Shown one piece after another: positions 40,901-52,824 of a stretch of DNA of 64,000 bases. The notes beneath the pieces are model-generated. The model saw nothing but the letters and a program-made list of their open reading frames with translations, was not told where the DNA came from and ran no database searches. Position 1 is the stretch's first letter, and every line of letters starts with the position of its first letter. The DNA comes from Boswellia sacra. Taxonomy: Eukaryota; Streptophyta; Magnoliopsida; Sapindales; Burseraceae. Location of the stretch: contig SNVD02012307.1 in NCBI GenBank assembly GCA_013180625.2, positions 1-64,000 of the forward strand, given 5' to 3'. Made by a program: the position numbers and the translations under genes.

Positions 40901-42119
40901 GCCAAGATTTAAATGGTCTTTAAGCATCAATGAACTTGAAGGAGTACAGACTTCATTGCATTGGTTATTGCTAATTGACCTCCCGATTTCATTATCAACT
41001 GACACTGGTGTGATCATATTTTTATCTTCAAATTGTAAATCCACTTTTCTTTGACATACCACAGGAAAGGAAGCCCTCTCTTGAACTTCAGGCATATATT
41101 TAGTTTTCTGAGACAGGGCAAAATGACTAAAAATTTTTGTTGTTTCAAAACCAATATGATTCATGTAGCCTTCTTGTTTTTGAGATGTTACACTTTCTCC
41201 CTACATCATAGTTTCTAAGCTATCCAAAGGACCATAAGCTGTGTTACTACCGTCCAGCTTTTTGTCCTCACACTTAAAGTCAAGATGCTTAACAGGCAGT
41301 GGAGATGCTTCTTTATCTGAAATCTTCACATGATTCCCCATTGAGTTTAAATAATCACGAGTTGATGCATCCTGAACTTCACTTTCACCTTCATCTAACA
41401 TTTGTTTTGACTTGTCAAAATTTTTATTCTTATTGTACAAATTGTTCATCTCATGTTGGCTGTCAGCATTATTGATTCCTTTGGCAGCTTAAGTAGGAAG
41501 GTTATCAGGTTGAGCACACAAATTATCATCAGTTTGAATTGCTTCATTCCAGAAAGCTTCCTCGCAAGCTTCCCCATGAGTGAATGTGGAGCTTCCACAC
41601 GTTGACTTGGGGGTTTCACGAGAATATGTCTTGATAATTGCTGATCCAGGACCATAGCATGATTCTGCGTCCAAAATTGATTTATATGATTTGCTGAATT
41701 TTCTCAAGCTTGATTGGAGCGCAACTCGATGATCACCAGCCAACACTTGCCAAAGCAAAAATAAAACAGTGAAAATCAGAAAGTTCCAAATAATGAAATC
41801 ACAAATGGGTACACTGCCAAGAATAATAATAATAAATTTTACCTCTTCACAAGGACTGGAAACAAGATTTCCAGTTTTAGCAATCAAATCGGTCTCTGTT
41901 TCTTCAGAATTCTTTGTGTTAGAGCACGGGGCTTCACATCCTGATTGTGATTGAATGGAAATGGAGCACTTCTCCTCGGGTTTATTTTTCATCCCATCTA
42001 GCAACATCGGACTACCATGCCTCCTTTGGCCTTTCACCTCTAACTTTGTTAGTGAACTTGTACTCGACTGGATTTCACTGTAGACAATGATAAATTTATA
42101 AATTTATTTTCTTTTTTTA

Positions 42120-42200
42120 TTTTTTGGTGGGGGTAGGGCGGTGTGGGGCCGGGGTCAAGGCCGGAGCGGCGGGGGTTGTGGGGTGGAGGGAAGGAGAGGT
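42120..42200 (+). other. G-rich tract in TEBICHI intron, copy 2
   Basis: On the plus strand many runs of three or more G (TGGTGGGGGTAGGGCGG, GGGGCCGGGG, GGCGGGGGTTGTGGGGTGG), in sharp contrast to the AT-rich surroundings. It could fold as G-quadruplex on the non-sense strand. The corresponding region is deleted from unit 1, so no comparison is possible in this window. Confidence 0.6.
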
Positions 42201-43004
42201 TAAGGTAAAGATACTACCTCATCTTCCTAGAGTTAGCTATAAAATACAGAGATTAACAACTCATAACAAATGCTTAACCAATGTTTGAAGTACAATACCT
42301 ACGATACAAAGATAGAACGTCAGCTGCAAACTGTTTTAGTTCTGAATTTTGTGTGATGGGATTAGAAACTAATGAATCCTTAGCAGGACATCCAACTACA
42401 TGACTGCCCTCCTTACATGAAAGTCGGGATGCCACCTGCTGAGCACCCTTGACTGCTTCGGAAGTCACTTGAGCTGATAAAATGGGCTGTTTATTTCCAT
42501 CTTTTGAACATTCATCGATCTCCAGTGACAAATTTCTTTTAACTATCTGTAGCTTAGCCAACAAACCAAGAGTAGGCTTGGTTATGTGATTATCCTCCAA
42601 TGAAGTTCTAAAATGATTGTCCAAAGTTCCACTGGCGCTCGGAGATCCTCCTACAGCTAATTTGACATCTTTCTCAAGTCTCCCACAATTCAAACCGTGT
42701 GAGACTAACTTTCTTTTCTTTGAAGTGAGTAAAATGAAATCCTGAGTAGAAAGTGAATGCAGGAACAATCAGCAATCAACAATTGTATTGAATAAATAAA
42801 AGTTAAAAGAAAATCATTCAAATAACGATACTGTGAACAGGATTTATCTATTTCGCTTCGACTGGTGAAAAAAACATAAAAATGGAAAAAAATGGTTCGC
42901 AATTTTAATACGGCATAACTGGCGAACACTTCTAGGACTTGTATATAGAAACAGTGTAAAAACAATACTTGATTGATGAGCGTACGAGGTGAACCAGACA
43001 CCAT

Positions 43005-46000
43005 TATTAGAGATAGGAGAGGTAACAGCCGATCTTCAAAACATCCTTCTGTTTCTTTCTGGCCTCGTTACGACGCTTTTGAATCGAGACGTTTAATTTG
43101 AATTATTTCAGTTAGCGCCAAACTGTCGCCGACACTGCAGTTATTCAAAACCATTATTTATTTCTTAAACAAATCCATGCGAGAAAGAAATGGTTACTAA
43201 TAGGTTAGGTCCCGAGAGAAAGAATGCCCTGACAAGTAAAAGTACTGACTGTATACGCTAGTTTACACACAGTCAGTTGACAAGATTACTACAGTATAAG
43301 AGGCTGGTAGCTAGGAAGGGCTGCTAATGCACCGTTTATATATATATATAATAGAATTATCCTGCTATTGATGTGAACCGTGCTAAAAACCTGCAGTGGG
43401 AAGCGGCGCTATCATTATCCCATGCCGTCTCCCCCTCCTTCTGTCCGCTTATCTTCTAGTGTGTGTAGACATTGAATTGAATTACTTGTTTGAGTTTAAT
43501 GAACCGGGTATATGCATTAATCACACGTGGGGACCTCTACCTACTCTACTCTCTTTAATTCATGCAACTTCTAAACTCAAGTGTGCTTTAATATTGTTTA
43601 ATACGAGAATGATGGCTTTGTTTTAGGTTGTTGGGTGAAAGAAGTATTTTGAATAAACCAAAAATATTAGATGCCATAAAAGTGGTAGTTTTAGGATCAA
43701 ATTTTTGGAGGGGTAATTCTTTAAAATAATTTAATAGAAATCAAATTAAAAAATAAACCCTAAACAAATTAATTATATAATTAAAAAACAAATATAGTAT
43801 TACTAATCTTAATAACATGTAAAAGAAAAATAAATGCATAACAGTTGTAGTAAAGTTATAAAAAAATCATATAATATCAAAAAATAACTTCACATGCTTT
43901 CAAATATAAACAATTATTCATAATCAGAGGCTATTGTACACTATGGGCACGGGCCAGGACCCCTCCAGGTTTTGGAAAATTCATAATCAGAGGCTATTGT
44001 ACCCTCCTTTATGTTAAAGCTTTCTAAATGAAAAAGTTTTTAGACCCCTCCCTATCTTTAATATGCTACCTAGAGCCCATAGCCCTTTAAGCGTTTCTGA
44101 TAAAATTTCTTTCGGTTTCTTCCATTTTCATAGTTTTTCAATAATAACACAATTACTATATTATGTCCATGAATTCAACAATCTTTAATTCATTTAGTTA
44201 ATTAATGAAATATATATTTTTAAAATCTGTTAAGTATAATATGGACAAGGTCTATTTATTTGCCTTTTGTTTACTCCAATTATATATAACAAAAAGAGAC
44301 AATTGCATTAAAGAATTAAGTTTACATATTTATATAATGTACTCATTCATTAATTATTTTATTTTAAGTATTAATTATACTTCATTTTTCAAAGTTTAAT
44401 TGAGATTTGATAAAAATTTTCAGAAAAAAGTAGATTTTTTTCCTTTTTAATATGTGCCTAACCATATTTTATTGACGAAATATGTAATTAAATTATTTAT
44501 TTTATATCTATTTACAATATTAAAAGAAAGTCAAATTATAGATTCTTAATTTGATGATTAATTAATCCAAAAATTATAATGTTTATTTCGTTTTATACAT
44601 TACAAATATTTAGTAAATTTTTTTTTATTTTTATTATACTGGTTGGACCGATCCCCTTAAACTCTAAATCTAGGTCCACCACTGTTTATAATTGATTATA
44701 TCCTAAACTTTCTATCCAATAAAAGAATGAGAGACTTTTCTTGATATATGGTATATTACTTATGATTCTTAAGCAAATCTAGTCACGTAATACATTTCTC
44801 TTCTGGCTGAGTCAGATCCTCTACAATAAATACAAATTTTACTGGTGAGCTAGAGAGCGATCGATTTTTGATATCAACAGTTGGGGTCGTCTATGGAAAT
44901 TCTGACCAAAAGCTATATATATCACCACGAACAACCCACCAGAAGGGAATGTCACCATTGAGGATTTCTATAGTGACAAAGAGGGGTCAAGAAAAACGAA
45001 GGGAAGAAGGTCACAATAAAAAGAGGTGGAGGCTATCTAAGAGCAACTGAAGCTTACAAATCAACAAAGTGCTCAAATGCAAACTCAACCTGCATAAGCG
45101 AAAAAATTTTCTCCATGTTGATATTGATGAGATCTTGACAAATGATCAACGAGCTCCTTGTCAACGACATGTCGAAATAGCTTATGGGTGGAGCAAGTAC
45201 AATTCTGGCAATATTTGGTGCTTCTCTTAGTTGACCATGATAATCAAACATTAAATGCCCTCAATTGTCATTCCTTTTTTTTTTATTTCTTCCTCGGGAC
45301 GACTGTGATTAGAATGGGCTTCATTTCCTAACGCTTTGTCTCTATGTCGACTAGAATTGTACTTATAAAGAAATTTCTTAGTGATAGATTTTCCTAATAC
45401 TTATAATGTTATTCTTTAGGGTAGCAATCTCCATTACCACTTGACAATTAAATTTTTGACTGAAGAAGGGGTAGAAGTTGTACGAGGTGATCAAAAGTTG
45501 AGAAGAACGTCTTATGCCATTGCTATGAAAGAATAAGTTAAAGAGACTCTCCTGATCTATAATCCGAATGCAAGAGATGATAACTTACACCCACTAGATC
45601 TTCAACAAAAGAGTTGGTGTTTATATTCATCAACAAGAACCACCCAAAAAAGACAATAGAGGTTGGTTCCTTCCTATCAACTCAATAAGTCTCATTGCAT
45701 TGTCAAAAATGAAGATTAAATATGTTCATGTAATTTTGAATATACAAGAATGTATTATCAACAATCTTTGTTTTACACTTCACCGAGTACATCAACCAAG
45801 TTGTAATTCTTGAAGCATATGTGCCTTATTACATCTATGATGGATATATCTTCAAAAGTTGATGATTCTCCATTTGGTGTGTTTGGATCTCTATAAAAAT
45901 ATTATATGCCTAGCATTATATAATAGGTCAACCAGGACCTTGGTTTATTTCTCCATTTGAAGTGCTAGTGCAATCATGGCCACGCAATGCCTAAGGTAGA

Positions 46001-46059
46001 GTGACCTTAAATTTAAAAGGCGAGCTGGTGCCCCAGGTAATAAACCAAAGTCAGAGAAC
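43005..46059. other. Unit 2 spacer upstream of TEBICHI, with transposon debris
   Basis: Contains the presumed promoter side of TEBICHI copy 2 (from 43,005), a TA repeat near 43,340, a 23-bp direct repeat (ATTCATAATCAGAGGCTATTG core at 43,917 and 43,980) and AT-rich DNA without recognisable genes. Absent from unit 1. Confidence 0.5.
44780..45050 (+). mobile_element. Degenerate LTR end, PBS-like site and gag leader
   Basis: Plus strand GATATCAACAGTTGGGGTCG followed by TCTATGGAAATTCTGA resembles the LTR end and PBS-to-leader junction of plant gypsy elements (LTR ending CA, then a TTGGCGCCGTCTGTGGGAA-like sequence), with substitutions. A short frame with MSPLRISIVTKRGQEKRR follows, compatible with a gag leader. 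No RT or integrase is visible, so this is a low-confidence relic. Confidence 0.35.
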
Positions 46060-46532
46060 TTGAAAACACCAAAGCCGAAAAACCCCCAAAACCTAAATTA
46101 ACCAAAAACGCCCAAACCCTTAAAATGTAAACATAAAAACTCAAAACCCATAACCCCGTAAACCCTAAACCCCCAAACCCCCGAATCGGCTAACGACAAA
46201 CTCCCAAACCTCGAACCCCTAGTTAAAAACCCTCAAACCCCAAACCCCAAACCTTAAAAACCCCGAAACCTCAAACCCCAAACCCCAAACCCCAAACCTC
46301 AAAAATCCCAAACATTAAACCCTAAACCCCAAACCCCAAACCCCAAACCTCGAAAACCCCAAACCTCAAACCCTAAACCTCAGACCCCAAACCCCAAACC
46401 TCAAACCTCAAAAACCCCAAATCTCAAACCCCAAACCCTAAACCCCAAACATCAAACCCCAAACCTCAAAAACCCCAAACCTCAAAAACCGCAAACCTCA
46501 AACATCAAACCCTAAACCCTAAACTCTAAACT
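46060..46532. repeat. Interstitial telomere-like degenerate repeat array
   Basis: About 470 bp of tandem variants of CCCTAAA: mainly AACCCCAAACCCCAAACC, with AACCCTAAACC, AACCTCAAAAACC and AACCCCGAAACC variants. Plant telomeres are (CCCTAAA)n on this strand. The array ends about 15 bp before NUP107 pseudogene sequence resumes at 46,545. Confidence 0.8.
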
Positions 46533-47534
46533 CCTACAACTAGAATAGTTCCAAAATTTTGCAGTGCCACCCCTTTAGATTGCAATTCGAATTCCAAAGG
46601 CTTTTCTCCACAAGTTTTGCTAAAATTCCAATAATTCCAGTGAATAAAAGTACTTTCAAACTGCAGATTTTTAAAAAATAAATAAACTGCTGACTAAACT
46701 AATGCAGAAACCCAGTTTCAGAGGAGGCAACTAGCTCAATCAACTTATCATGACTTTCAGGTGGATTACCTGACTCCACAAGAGAAACAGAGACCTAGAG
46801 GAGAGTTATAGATCATAATGTGAAAATTGTTATAAAGAAACAACTGAAAGAATATCCCAAAAGGCGACAACTTAATAATACATAATAGTCAAATAACTAC
46901 AATGTGAAAATTGTACAGAGATGGTGCACCCAGCCACTCACACTTGGCCACATGTCATCAAGTGGTCACGTTTACTTATTCAGTTCTTGAAAATTTGTTC
47001 CCCTTTCTCGCTTTTCCCAACCCACTTCCTCAAACAATTTTTCATTTTAATTATCACCTACTATTATGTCAGTGAAAAAGCTATACCTGTATGCAACGAA
47101 GAATGAGTTCTGGAAGACAGCACCTATTGCAAAGTCCCCGCAAAATGTACGTTGCTGGTCTTTCCAAAGAGCCATCTTTATTTTAATAGCAAGCATCTAT
47201 TTAGCACATCCCCATTGTAACTCCTGCTTGAAATTGAACAAGCTCGCCTGCCCAAAAAAAATTAAAAAGAAAAAAAAAAAGCTCAGTTGGTAAAGTTGGA
47301 GCAATGACATCATAAAACAATTACTTATTCACTTTTTTGATGCACTAATATTTCCATCTTTTATCACTCGAAAGAGTACATCTCGTATTCCCTTTTTGCC
47401 AACAAGTTTTACATTTATGCACTAACATAAGTTAATCACAATCTTTTTCCCCAAAACATAAAACCACATTCAATCATGCAAGATCGTAATTTCAATAGTT
47501 TCTTCACCTTTAAATCTAGCAGCCATGACAGTAC

Positions 47535-49617
47535 TAGGCTTGGGCATTTGCCCCATTGGGTCCGGGGCCCCGGTCGGACCCGGTCCAATGGGGCGGGTCT
47601 GGACCCGCCCCGAAGCCTCATAGGGGCGGGTCTGGGGCAAAATTTTTTTGCCCCGGCCGGGGCGGGTCCGGGTCCGGGTCCAACGCTTGGACCCGTAGAC
47701 CCGCCCCGCCCCGCAAGGTTCAAGGGTGTGTTTCTAAAATTTTAAAATTTTAGGACTGTGATGTAATTTTTTAGGTTATATTTGTTAAACTTTTTTTATA
47801 TATAAATTCTTAATAATTTTACAACCAATGCAAATACTTTAATAAAAATTACATTTTAATTAATAATTAACATCTTTTAATATATTAACATCAATTTAGT
47901 CATGTTATAATGACAAAATAAAATATTTGTATTTTATAATAATTGAATTTGTATAATATATACAATCTTAATATAGATTATTAAGTCCTAATTAAATTAT
48001 TGTAATATTAACAAGATTATTTTTAAAATATATATCTTTAATATAATCAATATATTATTTTCTAAATATGTAAATAGAAATATGATAAAAATAATCTTAA
48101 AACCTTAAACATATGATTTTTTATAATTTAAATTAATTAAGTAAATTAGGAATGTTTTATAAATACATAATGTTAATTAATTGATATATGCCAATCATAT
48201 TATTACTATTATTAGATTGAAACTAAATCAACATGCTATTAAAAAATTATTTAGTTGTATTATCAACTATTTAAAAAATTATCAATTAACTAGTTTACAA
48301 GTAATAATACACTTTGAACATTATTTTTAATAAAGTATGTAACATTATTACTAATATAATCAAATGGCAATTAATGGTAATTAAATATTTGTATTTTATA
48401 GTAATTAATATACAATCTTGATATAGATTACTAAGTATTAATTAAATTATTGCAATATTAACAAGATTATTTTAAAAATGTATATCTTTAATATAATCAA
48501 TATATTACTTTCTAAATATGTAAATAGAAATATGATAAAAATAATCTTATAACCTTAAATATATTATTTATCGTAAATTGGTAATTTAAATTAATTAATT
48601 AAATTATCAATGTTTCATAAATATATATAATGTTAATTAATTAGTATATACCAATCATATTATTACTATTATTATATTAAAATTAAATCAACATACTATT
48701 GAAAAATTATTTAATTGTATTATCAACTATTTGAAAAAATATTAATTAACTAGTTTACAAGAATAATACACTTTTAACATTATTTTTAATAAAGTATGTA
48801 ACATTATTGCTAATAAAATCAAATAGTAATTAAATATTTTTATATAGTAATTAAATTTGTATAACATCTACAATCTTGATATAGATTACTAAGTACTAAT
48901 TAAATTATTGTAATACTACCAGGATTATTTTAGAAGTGTATATCTTTAATATAATCAATATATTACTTTCTAAATATGTAAATAGAAATATGATAAAAAT
49001 AATCTTATAACTTTAAATATATGATTTATATTAATTTTAATTGATTAATTAAATTATTAATGTTTCATGAATATTTATAATATTAATTAATTAGCATACA
49101 CCAATCATATTATTACTATTATTAGATTGAAATTAAATCAACATGCCATTAAAAAATTATTTAATTATATTATCAATTATTTTAAAATTTATCAATTAAC
49201 TAATTTACAAGCAACAATACACTTTTAACATATTTTTAATAGAGTATATAACATTATTATTACTAAAATCAAGTATTAATATACAACCATTTTAATTTTA
49301 GTTTAAAGATTTATTATTTTTATGTTGTTAAAAAATGATCATAGTTATAAATGATATGATGAGAAATTGATAAGGGAGTTATTTGTAAAAATGTAAATGT
49401 TACAGGGGATGAAATCGTAAAAATATAAAGATTATAGGGGTGTTATGTAATATTTTAAATATGGGCGGGGCGGGTATGGATCCGCTGAAAATTTTTTTGC
49501 CCCGCCCCGCCCCGCCCCGCAAAGGGGCAATGGGGCGGGGCGGGGCAAAAAAAATTTCAGCGGGGCGGGGCTGGATACTTGCTGCCCCGTACCCGCCCCG
49601 CCCCGGTTCCAAGCCTA
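47535..49617. mobile_element. Non-autonomous hAT-like element in NUP107 exon
   Basis: 2,083 bp bounded by TAGGCTTGG and its perfect inverse CCAAGCCTA, flanked on both sides by the 8-bp direct repeat GACAGTAC (47,527-47,534 and 49,618-49,625). Unit 1 has the single, unoccupied site (near 24,748-24,755). The 8-bp duplication and TAGG-type ends fit the hAT superfamily. The outer 170-190 bp on each side are packed with GGGGCGGG / CCCGCCCC blocks, while the 1.7-kb core is extremely AT-rich with repeated segments (for example TATATCTTTAATATAATCAA at about 48,022, 48,480 and 48,940). No transposase. Confidence 0.88.
47740..49440. repeat. AT-rich tandem repeats in the hAT-like core
   Basis: At least three diverged copies of a unit of roughly 450-500 bp, each containing TTGATATAGATTACTAAGTA-like, TATATCTTTAATATAATCAA and CCAATCATATTATTACTATT blocks (for example near 48,190, 48,652 and 49,101). 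No ORF. Confidence 0.7.
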
Positions 49618-51194
49618 GACAGTACCGAGAACACCACCATCATTGAGATCATGTGATCCAAGTCCATCACCCTCTATTGCCAAACAGCAAGCACAACCTC
49701 AATGCAGTAATTGTTTTTTGATGAAATAGAGACATCTACCTGCACACATTTTGATCATGATCAAAAGCAATAGATAATACAAAAAACAACCATAAACGTT
49801 GATGGATTGAAAAAATAAATAAATAAAATTAGCATTCAATTTCCCTATATGCCACAGGTAAAGAAATATACCATTAGTTGGTGAGTTAGCACAACTTCCT
49901 CGCTCACAATAGAATAAAGTGCACTCATCAATGCAGCACACATGGTAGCATCTAGGCACATAGATTCACCAGTAGGCAAGCAGAGAATAGCCGTGGCATG
50001 CAATTCAAGGAATTCAGGTTCTGCTGCCTCATATATATGATCCTCAAGAGAAACCAACCATGGATTTTCATTTCCTGAATTGAGAATTTTCATCATCAAA
50101 CGTCAACCCTCTTATAATGTGTCCAAAAACTTGAACAAAATGGAAAATTATATTAACACTGTATTCTTGCCAATTTGATATCTTCCTCAGTCTCAGTGTG
50201 TGCTCGTTGAGTGTGCTTAAAAGAGATGGTAAATCTTACTTTGAAGCAACAACAAAGACAAATTCAATGTCTCTTGGGCTGCTGCAATGGCTCTTTGTTT
50301 TTCCTCAAATGAGAGTTCAGAAACATCCGTATTCTCTAATTCAATTTTAAGCCAGTTCCGATATGTTGCATCACAGGAGTAATTCTCACTCTATTTAAAT
50401 TGACAATACAAATTTTAATGCATTAGTAGGATAATAAGGCCAAAAAAATAACCATAGATCCAAAAGATGAACAACAGACATACAGGATGAAGCATACCCA
50501 GTCCTCAAACTCGTTTAGATTCTTAGAAACATGGTCCTCAAGGGAATCAGGAGTTTCAGAAAGTTGCTTCAATGGTTCAGCAAGGAAACTAAGTAATGCA
50601 TGTGCACCTATGGGCATTGCTGGCACTCTCCACATAGAAATTAGAGCAAACTCCCTAGATAATATATCGCTGTGAAAAGAAAAAATGTTCAATTTATTAA
50701 AGTGAGTAAAGATGCAGAAACAATTTATTCTTAATTTGAGCTTGCCAAGCATACATCACAAAATGTCACAAGAGAGAACCTTTTCGAACCAGGTTTACAA
50801 ATCAGGAAACTTTGAATGATACATCAATATAATTGTTATGTTTTAAAATAAATTATAACAAAAAAATATTTAGATTAGTAAGCATGTCACAACCTATTTC
50901 TTGCCCGTTAAATGAGGCAAATGCACCATTTCAAAATTTTAATATTATTAATCAGTAATGGAAATCCATTCTATGGCTACAAAAGATAGAACTTCAGTTA
51001 CCTGTGTATCAATGCTCGCTTAAGAAGTTTGGCACCAACATCTTTATAACATCAGCAATAGTTAATGGAGGTGTAAAGCATAACCATTGAATTACCGTAG
51101 CTTTTTGAAGACTCTGCAACCGGTGCTGCTCTGCAACATCCGTTGCTTTATCATATTTTCTAGCTTGATTTCCCGAGATCTTGACAGAACCCTG

Positions 51195-52815
51195 TTAGAG
51201 CAAATCACAAATACACATATCGACTTTAAGTAAAAGCCCCATAAGTGACTTTGCTACTCAAGATAGCAATAAAATATACTTCAGAAAATCTTATATTTGA
51301 GTGATGTGCTGTTCAATAATTTCTAACCCTAAACCCTAAAAAAATAAAAATTACTATAAATCGAAGTACCATAATAAGTATCATATCACACAATGCGAAT
51401 ATTATAGTAGCTGCATGTTGATTTTCTTCAACTTGCACGCAGGGACAAGCATTACTATTCATCAATTCTAGTTTAGAGAAAACAAAAGCCAAACCTAACC
51501 TGAATACAACAGACAGATCAAAAAAAAATTAACCTATTATCAAGCAACTGATTCGAAGCTAAATAATTGATTGATTTCTAGGATTATGAAGGCACTTGTA
51601 TCAATCGATTGATTGATGTCGAGGGTTATAAAAGGGCATTTGCAAAACAACAGTACGCTAACCTACCAGATATGGCCTGACATTTCCCTCCTTTTTTGAT
51701 CACTGTTGCTTCTCCTCTTTTTTTTTTTAGATGTTATATTGTCGCTGTCAACTTCCTTTCCCCCTTATAATATTTGCTCTGGCTGTTTTCAGTTTTGAGT
51801 TAAAGTTAAGAAGCAACTCTTCTCTCTCTTATCAAGCAATTTTAGTGCATTAATAAAATAGCTGCTAGGTGTTAACAGATTTAGGAAGCCAACAAGGTGA
51901 AATAAGGCTACCGCCCCATTAGCAAATGTTTATCTTGGCAACATGACCTAAATTTTATACACCTAGCCACAATTGAATTTAGCAGCCTGAACATTTGCTA
52001 TTAACAACACAATTGAAATTTTAAAGGGCTAGACTAGATCTCCAATATTTTCACTACGGGTTGGACTTTGTAAATCATTTGCCACTAAAAAGAATTCAGC
52101 CTATATAGTACTCTAGTCAATTAAATCAGTTTGACTTATCAAAAAAATTCACGGCCAGATAATTGTACAAAGATACCCCGACATCCTAAAGGATGGAGTG
52201 CAGGATAGCCTAGCAACGGGTCTTTGGGGCTCGACCCGGACCTAAAGCCAGACTTGCCCAATATGAGGCAACATAATTTTGCCCCAGACTCGCCCTAACT
52301 AGCTTTCACTAGCCCTATTTTTGCAAGGCATAACAGGGCCCCAAACCCGACAAGTCAAATAGCCATACCTAAAATCAATTATAGCAAAACATGGCAATTA
52401 TAGCCTAATTCATGATAATCCTGGCAACATATGGCAATTCTAGCCTTAATCAGGGTAATCATCGCAAAATATGGCAATTCTACCAGAGAGTGTTTCGACT
52501 GAGAGGGATCTTGTCAAACAGTAATCTAGTTGTGTAAGGACGAGGAGGCTTTCTTTCGGTAGAGGTCCAAGAGCTAATGGCAATCTTTTGGGGGATCAGA
52601 ATACCAAATTCTTTCATAAGTCTCTGATGTATAGATAGGTCAGGAGTCATATTCATCATCTTGGTCTCTCTGCTGGCTGAGCAACCGAAGCCTCGGACTA
52701 TACATGCTGGTCGTCTGCAACTTTCTCCTGAGGTTGAACCTTCGCCCTCTTCATACCCGGTAGACTAACAAAGGCGCTTCACTTATGCTTTGCCGAAAGT
52801 AGGCAGGGACCTCAG
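51195..52815. other. Unit 2 spacer between NUP107 and DUF1985 pseudogenes
   Basis: Counterpart of 26,335-28,140, with the 230-bp gap near 51,540 and the tandem repeat at 52,384-52,486. No gene supported. Confidence 0.5.
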
Positions 52816-52824
52816 TGCGAATCT

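Larger units (their letters stand above)
46545..51194 (-). pseudogene. NUP107: NUP107 nucleoporin pseudogene, C-terminal part, copy 2
   Basis: Same exons as copy 1: VAEQHRLQSLQKAT (about 51,190-51,010), ISMWRVPAMPIGAHALLSFL (about 50,675-50,490), CDATYRNWLKIELEN with FEEKQRAIAAAQETLN (about 50,395-50,250; the run interrupted here keeps frame), NPWLVSLEDHIYEAAEPEF and CAALMSALYSIVSEEVV (about 50,075-49,870), GDGLGSHDLNDGGVLG (near 49,680-49,620) and SLVESGNPPESHDELI (about 46,800-46,725). A 2.08-kb hAT-like element splits the GDGLG exon after GGVLGTV. The frameshift in the first exon is shared with copy 1. Confidence 0.85.

Noticed and set aside
46060..46532. CRISPR-like regular repeat array
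   Set aside because: There are no spacers of constant length; the repeat is a continuous degenerate CCCTAAA/CCCCAAA tract, and the genome is eukaryotic.
47436..47753. Overlapping open frames on both strands rich in Pro, Gly, Ala and Arg
   Set aside because: They are a by-product of the GC-rich end of the hAT-like element, where stop codons are rare in every frame. The same happens at 49,400-49,646.
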